From Roseiflexaceae bacterium UBA965 (GTDB taxonomy: Bacteria > Chloroflexota > Chloroflexia > Chloroflexales > Roseiflexaceae), in contig DBCF01000157.1 of NCBI GenBank assembly GCA_002292925.1, positions 1-5,450 of the forward strand: a DNA stretch of 5,450 nucleotides, given 5' to 3'. Position numbers and translations under genes: made by a program. Below, piece after piece: positions 1 to 4,635 of this stretch (within the stretch, counting starts at the first letter, position 1; every line of letters begins with the position of its first letter). The notes beneath the pieces are model-generated. The model did no database searches, was not told the origin of the DNA, and was given only the letters and a program-made list of their open reading frames with translations.

Positions 1-345
1 GATTTGCCAGCGCCCAATCGCACGCACAGCCGATTCGACTGCCTCGAATAGCGCCCGCGCCACCCCGCGCCCCTGCGCATCAGGATGCGTACAAATCCAG
101 TAGAGATCAGCCGTACCTGCAGTCAAGTCAGTAGGTCCCCAACAGGCAAAGCCGTACAGACGATCCGCATCACGGCACACCAAAAAATTGTACCCCGATA
201 CCTGCGGATCATCCATGTACCCCGCAAATAATTCGGCCACCGTAGCCACTTCAGCGCCACTAAATACTCCCGCAGCCTGGGTGCACGCCATAATCTCGGC
301 TTCGTCTGTCGGCGCTGCTTGCGTAATTGTCCAGTAAGTTTTCAT
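1..345 (-). CDS. GNAT-family N-acetyltransferase, C-terminus cut off by the window edge
   Basis: The 115 codons visible are an N-terminal part; the frame is still open at the left edge. The family transfers an acyl group from acetyl-CoA to an amine. The supporting signature is the acetyl-CoA pyrophosphate-binding motif A: strand ADLYWICTHPDA (79-90) leads into QGRGVA (91-96), which fits Q/R-x-x-G-x-G/A, followed by the helix ARALFEAVESAVRA. GNAT proteins are usually about 140-180 residues, so some 30-60 residues are probably missing. The ATG at 345-343 directly follows the TAA stop of the ATP-grasp gene with no gap. No good Shine-Dalgarno sequence lies at normal distance (only a GGA about 12 bases upstream), so translation probably depends on ribosomes finishing the upstream gene. 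The family is secure from motif A. The substrate is unknown and could be a small molecule, amino acid or protein N-terminus. Confidence 0.88.
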   Translation of the reverse strand, partial: MKTYWTITQAAPTDEAEIMACTQAAGVFSGAEVATVAELFAGYMDDPQVSGYNFLVCRDADRLYGFACWGPTDLTAGTADLYWICTHPDAQGRGVARALFEAVESAVRAIGRWQI

Positions 346-1392
346 TTATGCCGGCATCCGTGCCACGGCCAATGCCAGAATCTGTGCGATAAATTGTGCA
401 TATGTATACCCCGCCTGATTACTCGCCAGCGCTAATTTTCCATCAAAGTCAATCCCCGGATTTGCATTGACATCAATCACATAGGGTATGCCTCGGCTGA
501 GCCGGATATCAATCCGACCATAATCACGCAAGCCACAGGCGCAATAGGCGGCAATCGCTTCTTGGCGGAGCTGGGCATAGAGCGCAGGCGCAATTGTTTT
601 TGGGAAGTGCCAGCCCGCATTGCTATGCCACAAGTGTTGATACAACGGATTCGTCACATTCCATTTGGCTTCAAACGTGCAAAGTTGGTCGTGATAATCC
701 GCAATCCCCGTATAATCGATGGCACTCACCGGGAACAACGTTATGTCATCGCCGTTGCCCCATAATCCCACATGGTATTCGATACCATCCAAAAATGCTT
801 CGATTAATACCGGTGCTTGATATTGTGCCGCAATTAAATCAACTTGCTCCTGTAATTGGGCCAGGGTATCGACCACCGACGCACGACTGATGCCTTGCGA
901 ACTATGGGCGTGGGCAGGCTTGACAATCGCTGGAAAGAATTGCCACGCAATGTCCTGCGCACAATCTACCACCTGGGCTGGCGGCGTCGCCACTGCTGCC
1001 GCAACGAGTGCCTGCGTGATACGTTCTTTTTGTTCCCCAAACCGGAGCGCTGATGCGCTACTGCCAGTATAGGTATAGCCGAGTTGCTCCAACAAAAACA
1101 CCGGGGTCGCATAATCGTTTTCATTTGAGCCCCAGCCCTCACACCAATTAAGCACCACATGCGTCCGAGGATCATATGGCGCCAAGGCGTTGTGGAGCGT
1201 GTCGGCACTGACCTGAAGGTGGTGCGCGACAATCCCCATGGTCTGCAACCCTGCCATCAACACAATCACCGCTTGGGGCGTACTAATGTTAATGGATTCC
1301 TGCCAGGCCGTCGTATCACTCGTCAACACCAGTACCGTGGGGGGCTGCGGGAGGTGCGCCGCTACGCGGATAAATGCATTGGAATCTGACAT
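346..1392 (-). CDS. ATP-grasp ligase-like protein, D-Ala-D-Ala ligase superfamily, substrate unknown
   Basis: A predicted soluble protein of 348 residues. ATP-grasp enzymes form an acyl-phosphate from a carboxylate and ATP, then join it to an amine or other nucleophile. Residues 1-115 form a pre-ATP-grasp region ending in LGYTYTGSSASALRFGEQK, close in style to the 'GlpYTGS...DK' segment of D-Ala-D-Ala ligases. ATP contacts are likely K122, K158 (AIVKPA), the serine loop SSQG (164-167) and E198 with E205 (VLIEAF, GIEYH). The metal site is visible as RID (D295) and DVNANPG (D307, N309), matching Asp257, Glu270 and Asn272 of E. coli DdlB, with Asp in place of Glu. An upstream ATG at 1425 would add 11 residues, but GGAGGAGT at 1404-1397 sits properly only for the ATG pair at 1395/1392, so the start is placed at 1392. 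Overall similarity to true Ddl looks remote (the N-terminal region differs), so a cell-wall role should not be assumed. It abuts the GNAT gene. Confidence 0.88.
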   Translation of the reverse strand: MSDSNAFIRVAAHLPQPPTVLVLTSDTTAWQESINISTPQAVIVLMAGLQTMGIVAHHLQVSADTLHNALAPYDPRTHVVLNWCEGWGSNENDYATPVFLLEQLGYTYTGSSASALRFGEQKERITQALVAAAVATPPAQVVDCAQDIAWQFFPAIVKPAHAHSSQGISRASVVDTLAQLQEQVDLIAAQYQAPVLIEAFLDGIEYHVGLWGNGDDITLFPVSAIDYTGIADYHDQLCTFEAKWNVTNPLYQHLWHSNAGWHFPKTIAPALYAQLRQEAIAAYCACGLRDYGRIDIRLSRGIPYVIDVNANPGIDFDGKLALASNQAGYTYAQFIAQILALAVARMPA

Positions 1393-1396
1393 CATC

Positions 1397-1404
1397 ACTC
1401 CTCC
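1397..1404 (-). promoter_or_regulatory. Strong ribosome binding site that sets the ATP-grasp start
   Basis: On the minus strand GGAGGAGT is followed by GATGATG. GGAGG ends 7 bases before the ATG at 1392 and 4 bases before the ATG at 1395. The upstream in-frame ATGs at 1425 and 1413 have only the hairpin stem and a U-run ahead of them, so this site argues for a 348- or 349-residue protein. Confidence 0.8.
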
Positions 1405-1413
1405 ATTCTGCAT

Positions 1414-1461
1414 AAAAAACAGCACCCACTAGTATCATTATCACATGTCACTAGTGGTACT
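1414..1461 (-). terminator. Candidate intrinsic terminator or attenuator hairpin upstream of the ATP-grasp gene
   Basis: On the minus strand, AGTACCACTAGT (1461-1450) can pair with ACTAGTGGGTGCT (1433-1421). This gives about 12 pairs with one bulged G and one G-U pair, closing a 16-base loop. One G and then six Us (1419-1414) follow the stem directly, the usual shape of a Rho-independent terminator. The core CCACTAGT/ACTAGTGG is a perfect 8-base inverted repeat. It lies 33 bases after the stop of the small membrane protein and only about 10 bases before the ATP-grasp ribosome binding site. It could therefore end the membrane-protein transcript, or act as an attenuator for the genes after it. 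The stem is only moderately GC-rich and the loop is large, so efficiency is uncertain. No plus-strand gene lies near it. Confidence 0.6.
1437..1445 (-). promoter_or_regulatory. Candidate extended -10 promoter for the ATP-grasp/GNAT pair
   Basis: The minus strand reads TGTGATAAT. This is a TGn extension joined to GATAAT, five of six matches to TATAAT. It lies inside the loop of the hairpin at 1414-1461. Transcription from here would begin near 1430, after the 5' arm of the hairpin, giving a leader of about 35 bases that ends in the strong ribosome binding site. There is no good -35 box at 16-18 bases upstream. Short motifs like this arise easily by chance, so the call is tentative. Confidence 0.35.
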
Positions 1462-1493
1462 CGATTTATCACAGGCGGATAGCACATGGCACG

Positions 1494-1682
1494 CTATTTG
1501 CGGGTCATCGATACGGCGAGGTAGCCAGTAATCCCCACCGGCAATACCCACCAAGCAGGCACGCCCATCCGCACGAACATGGCCGTCACAGCCAACCCCA
1601 CCACCACTGCCACCGCGATGCGCCAATCATCACCGACGATGAAGTCAATCCAAAACTCGGCAAAGGCAATAATGTACTTCAT
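1494..1682 (-). CDS. Small two-helix membrane protein coupled to the COG4280-type protein
   Basis: A 62-residue protein. Residues about 1-19 are an amphipathic, aromatic-rich start (KYIIAFAEFWIDFIVGDD). Two hydrophobic segments follow: about 21-39 (RIAVAVVVGLAVTAMFVRM) and about 42-59 (PAWWVLPVGITGYLAVS), ending in the charged tail TRK. Its ATG overlaps the upstream stop as ATGA (1682-1679). GAGG at 1691-1688 is spaced five bases from the ATG, a good ribosome binding site inside the upstream gene. The overlap and shared membrane location suggest it is made together with the larger protein and may be an accessory subunit. The opposing frames contain longer open stretches, but this one has the membrane pattern, the binding site and the coupling. 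Function is unknown and I recognise no named family, although the GDDWRIA start and WWVLP segment look conserved in style. Confidence 0.8.
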   Translation of the reverse strand: MKYIIAFAEFWIDFIVGDDWRIAVAVVVGLAVTAMFVRMGVPAWWVLPVGITGYLAVSMTRK

Positions 1683-2422
1683 GCCACCCTCATTGCCGGT
1701 GGCACCCGCAATTGCCGCACCAACACAAACGCCACGATGGCATAGAATCCAAGCAACCCGAGCAACGCCAAATCAGTACCAGGCCACTCGACTCCCACCC
1801 CCTCGGCCGCCCAAAAGGTACCGAAGCTGGTTAACAACAACCCCACCACATATTTAAGGGTGTTTTCGGGCACTCGACTGAGTGGACGATTAAGCAATAC
1901 CCCCGCCAGCAACACGATAATCAAGGCTGCGGCGGCGCCCCACACCGCCAGCCCGACGTTTTGTTGAGCCACCCCAAAGGTAATCGTAATAAAGGCTACT
2001 TCTAACCCTTCGAGAAAGACACCCTTGAAACAAATCGTAAACGCATACCAATCGAGGCCAGCCCGTTCGTCACGCCCATGTTTGCGTGCTTCGGCTTGCT
2101 CTGCTGCAAAAATTGCATCTTCGTCGTGCATTGCTTTGCGTCCCGAGGCTCGCAAAATCGCCTTGCGCAACCATTGCAACCCGAAAATCAGCATCAATGT
2201 GCCCACCACCAACTGCATCGAGTGAATTGGCACCAACGCAATCGCCGGCCCCAAAATCGCCACAATCACGGCGAGGCTAGCCAACGCTGCCAACGTCCCA
2301 ATCAACGCCGACCGCCAGCCGCGGGTAATCCCCGTCGCCAACACAATCGTCAAGGCCTCGACCATTTCGACCGCACATGCCAGAAATGTCGACGTCACCA
2401 AAAAGATCTGACTCGTGGTCAT
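1679..2422 (-). CDS. Polytopic membrane protein, COG4280-like, two-repeat transporter-type fold
   Basis: A 247-residue inner-membrane protein with about seven hydrophobic segments: roughly 6-30, 37-62, 68-90, 127-150, 156-178, 187-207 and 218-237. A charged cytoplasm-like loop lies at 92-125 (many K, R, E, D). The two halves look like an internal duplication. Half one has E19-x-x-E22 in VEMVEALTIVLATG and later VPIHSMQLVVGTLMLIFGLQW. Half two has E138-x-x-E141 in LEGLEVAFITITFG and later VPENTLKYVVGLLLTSFGTFW. Paired acidic motifs within transmembrane helices are typical of cation transporters such as FTR1 (RExxE) and UPF0016, so an ion or metal transport role is an inference. I place it with the uncharacterised COG4280 membrane proteins from memory of the family pattern. 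A TTG at 2425 could start one codon earlier, but AAAGGA at 2433-2428 is spaced five bases from the ATG at 2422. It overlaps the next gene by four bases. Confidence 0.85.
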   Translation of the reverse strand: MTTSQIFLVTSTFLACAVEMVEALTIVLATGITRGWRSALIGTLAALASLAVIVAILGPAIALVPIHSMQLVVGTLMLIFGLQWLRKAILRASGRKAMHDEDAIFAAEQAEARKHGRDERAGLDWYAFTICFKGVFLEGLEVAFITITFGVAQQNVGLAVWGAAAALIIVLLAGVLLNRPLSRVPENTLKYVVGLLLTSFGTFWAAEGVGVEWPGTDLALLGLLGFYAIVAFVLVRQLRVPPAMRVA

Positions 2423-2427
2423 CAAAA

Positions 2428-2433
2428 TCCTTT
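2428..2433 (-). promoter_or_regulatory. Ribosome binding site fixing the start of the COG4280-like gene
   Basis: On the minus strand AAAGGA is followed by TTTTG and then ATG at 2422-2420. The five-base spacing favours the ATG over the preceding in-frame TTG at 2425-2423. Confidence 0.65.
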
Positions 2434-2500
2434 ACATATTCCACCTACCTAGTATACGCACTACAATAGCACGTTTTTGGCAACTCAAAGCACCACACAC

Positions 2501-3286
2501 CTACGCCGGAATCAACCCCAACACCTCATCAATTAATCCACCTAATTGCTCATATTGATGCGCAAAACGATCAGGATGCGACGTCGGGTACAAAATATCT
2601 GTCACTCGTGTCACAAATGATGCGGGCAATACCGCAAATTTTTCACAATAATACAAATTATTGCCGTCACCCACAAAATAGGTCTGATTGAGTGCAAACA
2701 GTACCTGCATGATGTCGTTGATGAGCCGGGGCGTAATACTCGCCAAAAAAACCACATCCCCACGTGCAACTTTGTTGCGGTAATGATAATCGTGCCTCCA
2801 GTAGCGCAACGACTCAGCATATTTTTTGAAAATTGCCTGTTGTAACGCTACGGGATAAGGCGTCAAACGCGCCTGCCACATCGCAATCAGCCCGTCGGGA
2901 TCACTAATCACGGCTTGATTGGCAATGTCGGTCAAAAAATGATAGCCCCACAAGGTCCAGACATGGTCGACCTTGGGCAAATCGCCCCGCAACCAGCTAT
3001 CGAGTTGGGCATCGATATCGGCCACGGTGCGCACCCACACATAGTCGATATTGACACCCATATCACGCCAGCGCTCCACCGCCGCACAAAACGCCGGCCA
3101 AGTGGGGGATTCGGCGCTATACGGTTTGCCCACGGTCTCGTCACAAAACAAACGAAAGTCGATATCGGAGCGTTCATCGGCGGTCTGTTTGCCCCGCGAC
3201 CCACCCATCGTTACCGCACAACGTCCACTCCCCATCGCCAAAATCAACGGCACACATTCGGCAATTACTTGATCAAGTTGCGACAT
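2501..3286 (-). CDS. Nucleotidyltransferase-fold protein with DUF4037-like C-terminal region
   Basis: A 261-residue predicted cytoplasmic protein. The N-terminal part has the polymerase-beta-like nucleotidyltransferase signature: GGSRG at 28-32, then SDID with D41 and D43 as the metal-binding pair, and a probable third acidic residue D81 in VNIDYVWV. The triad appears intact, so it may be catalytically active. The family moves a nucleotide from NTP to a hydroxyl or protein side chain; relatives include aminoglycoside adenylyltransferases and MNT-type antitoxins. The C-terminal half (about 145-261) is helical, with KKYAESLRYWRHDYHYRNKVARGD, LFALNQTYFVGDG and a late LIDEVL, the pattern I associate with DUF4037. 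The start is well set: AAGGAGG at 3299-3293 is six bases from the ATG. The aminotransferase stop lies 17 bases upstream, so the two are probably co-transcribed. No HEPN toxin partner is visible, which argues against an MNT/HEPN module. Substrate unknown. Confidence 0.86.
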   Translation of the reverse strand: MSQLDQVIAECVPLILAMGSGRCAVTMGGSRGKQTADERSDIDFRLFCDETVGKPYSAESPTWPAFCAAVERWRDMGVNIDYVWVRTVADIDAQLDSWLRGDLPKVDHVWTLWGYHFLTDIANQAVISDPDGLIAMWQARLTPYPVALQQAIFKKYAESLRYWRHDYHYRNKVARGDVVFLASITPRLINDIMQVLFALNQTYFVGDGNNLYYCEKFAVLPASFVTRVTDILYPTSHPDRFAHQYEQLGGLIDEVLGLIPA

Positions 3287-3303
3287 CGTTGTCCTCCTTG
3301 TGT

Positions 3304-4422
3304 TTAGCGTAATCCGGCCACCACCTGACCGATTTTGGTTAATGCAGTGCGCACCTTGTCTGCTTCATAGCCCACCGTGATGCGCAGATGCCCTTCGGCT
3401 CCCAGCGTACTGCCTGGCGCCACCAATACTGATGCTTGTTGGCGAATCGCTTCGGCCACATCATACGACAGCATTTCGCGGTGGTAGCGCACAAAGGCGA
3501 TGCTGGTGGCTTGGGCGGGTTGCAGACTAAACACCCCTACCTGTGTCGCCAACCATTCGTGCAACACGGCCAAGCCCGCTTGGGTGATTTGGCGTTGACG
3601 TTGCAACAGTTGCAGTCGCTTGGCCGGCTTGAGGGCGATTTCGGCCAGGGTCATACTCGGGGCGGCCGCCGCAATCACAGCATATTCGTGGCGGCGCCAC
3701 AATTCTTCGGCCATGTCAGGGGTCGTCAGCGCCCAACCCACCCGTAATCCACTCAGACCATATGCTTTCGAGAAACTGTTGGTGCAGATGACCCGGTCGT
3801 ACATCCCCCAAAACGTGGGGGTATCGGCCACACCAGGATGCTCGGTGCCGTGATAGACCTCGTCGACGTGCAACCACGCCCCTACCCGGGCGCAGGCCGC
3901 TACTACCCGTAGCATTTCGTCGCGGGTCATCACCGTCCCTGTCGGATTGTTGGGGTTGACAATCGCCACCAGCTTGGTGCGCGGGTTCACCACCCGGTCT
4001 AGGGCATCGAGGTCGATGCGCCAGCCAGCATCGGCGCGCAACGGCAAATCCCGTACCACACACCCCATGTTTTGGGCGGTACCCCAGATTTGGCGGTAGC
4101 CGGGGGTCATTACCACCACTTCATCACCTGGCACTAACAAGGTCTGACAGACCATGCTATTGGCTTGCGACGCACCTACTGTCACCAACACATTGGCGGC
4201 GGTGGCACCGGTATACAAATCAGCGATGCCGCCACGTAAGGCCGTCGTGCCATTGACTTCGGGATAAAACAGACCCGTATCGAGCAACGATTCTATTTCA
4301 TCTTCGTTGAGCCATTCGCGGGTCGTGACACACTTGACACTACTATCGGCCAAATTATAGGCCACGTTCCGTTCGTGGAGCGATTGATAATGTTCGAGGG
4401 CAAAAGGAACAAAATTGGTCAT
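3304..4422 (-). CDS. Fold-type I PLP-dependent aminotransferase, class I/II, substrate unassigned
   Basis: A complete 372-residue cytoplasmic enzyme that would move an amino group between an amino acid and a 2-oxo acid through pyridoxal phosphate. All expected landmarks are present. GASQAN (83-88) forms the phosphate cup. Y109 in TPGYR probably stacks on the cofactor ring. NPNNPTG (156-162) gives the conserved N159, and HVDEVY gives D187 and Y190. The Schiff-base lysine is K219 in SFSKAYGLSGLRVGW, with R227 as a phosphate ligand. R347 in HLRITVG is equivalent to Arg386 of aspartate aminotransferase and binds the substrate carboxylate, so an amino-acid substrate is likely. The lysine-to-arginine spacing and overall length fit the aspartate aminotransferase superfamily, including branches used in specialised metabolism. 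The ATG at 4422 has only a weak GGA about nine bases upstream. It is the first gene of the leftward cluster and is divergent from the beta-galactosidase. Confidence 0.93.
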   Translation of the reverse strand: MTNFVPFALEHYQSLHERNVAYNLADSSVKCVTTREWLNEDEIESLLDTGLFYPEVNGTTALRGGIADLYTGATAANVLVTVGASQANSMVCQTLLVPGDEVVVMTPGYRQIWGTAQNMGCVVRDLPLRADAGWRIDLDALDRVVNPRTKLVAIVNPNNPTGTVMTRDEMLRVVAACARVGAWLHVDEVYHGTEHPGVADTPTFWGMYDRVICTNSFSKAYGLSGLRVGWALTTPDMAEELWRRHEYAVIAAAAPSMTLAEIALKPAKRLQLLQRQRQITQAGLAVLHEWLATQVGVFSLQPAQATSIAFVRYHREMLSYDVAEAIRQQASVLVAPGSTLGAEGHLRITVGYEADKVRTALTKIGQVVAGLR

Positions 4423-4458
4423 ATCGATGCGTCCATTTCATTATTAGTGGGGCTACGC

Positions 4459-4472
4459 TTATTGTACGATAA
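4459..4472 (-). promoter_or_regulatory. Candidate -10 box and overlapping operator-like palindrome for the aminotransferase
   Basis: The minus strand carries TACAAT (4466-4461), five of six matches to TATAAT, about 40 bases before the aminotransferase ATG. No convincing -35 box stands 16-18 bases upstream. The box lies inside the imperfect palindrome TTATTGTACGATAA (plus strand, 4459-4472). It is symmetric around GTAC with TTAT and ATAA arms and one mismatched pair. A repressor bound there would cover the -10 box. Both readings are inferences from short motifs. Confidence 0.4.
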
Positions 4473-4550
4473 TCTAGCCAACCTATTCATCTATCGCTTC
4501 TGTATACCTACCACACAAACTGTTCTTTCAAAAATACGGAGACTACCACA

Positions 4551-4580
4551 TTGACAAGCAATTACCCACAATGCTACAGT
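4551..4580 (+). promoter_or_regulatory. Sigma-70-like promoter for the beta-galactosidase
   Basis: TTGACA at 4551-4556 is a perfect -35 box. After 18 bases, TACAGT at 4575-4580 matches TATAAT at four of six positions. Transcription would begin near 4587 and give a leader of about 50 bases carrying AAGGA at 4626-4630, five bases from the ATG at 4636. It is the best promoter candidate in the window. The rest of the 4423-4635 gap contains the leftward promoter candidate and AT-rich sequence; I see no gene in it. Confidence 0.6.
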
Positions 4581-4595
4581 AACGGTATATCCATC

Positions 4596-4617
4596 AATTT
4601 TTAACAAATTTTTCACC
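4596..4617 (+). repeat. Two tandem 11-base AT-rich repeats in the beta-galactosidase leader
   Basis: AATTTTTAACA (4596-4606) is followed at once by AATTTTTCACC (4607-4617), with 9 of 11 bases identical. The unit sits between the predicted transcription start and the ribosome binding site. It may be chance in AT-rich sequence, or an mRNA or protein contact site with roughly one helical turn period. Confidence 0.4.
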
Positions 4618-4635
4618 CTGTACACAAGGATTTTT

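Noticed and set aside
1393..1425. Longer ATP-grasp start at 1425 or 1413, adding up to 11 residues.
   Set aside because: The extra codons overlap the hairpin 3' arm and U-run and lack a ribosome binding site, whereas GGAGGAG sits at good distance from the ATG pair at 1395/1392.
1426..1457. The ACTAGTGG inverted repeat as a transposon end or attachment site.
   Set aside because: There is no transposase or integrase, no target duplication, and the arms plus U-run are better explained as an RNA hairpin.
2078..2452. 124-codon plus-strand open frame opposite the membrane protein gene.
   Set aside because: It is rich in H, R, Q and P as expected of an antisense shadow, shows no domain, and the opposite strand has a convincing membrane protein.
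2501..3286. MNT/HEPN-type toxin-antitoxin module based on the nucleotidyltransferase fold.
   Set aside because: The protein is longer than MNT antitoxins, has a DUF4037-like C-terminal half, and no HEPN RxxxxH protein is adjacent.
2915..3307. 130-codon plus-strand open frame opposite the nucleotidyltransferase gene.
   Set aside because: Composition is shadow-like and the opposite strand carries an intact GGSRG and DID motif with a strong ribosome binding site.
3716..4063. 115-codon minus-strand open frame within the aminotransferase gene.
   Set aside because: It is an out-of-frame reading rich in R, G and P across the conserved PLP-binding region; the real frame contains all catalytic residues.
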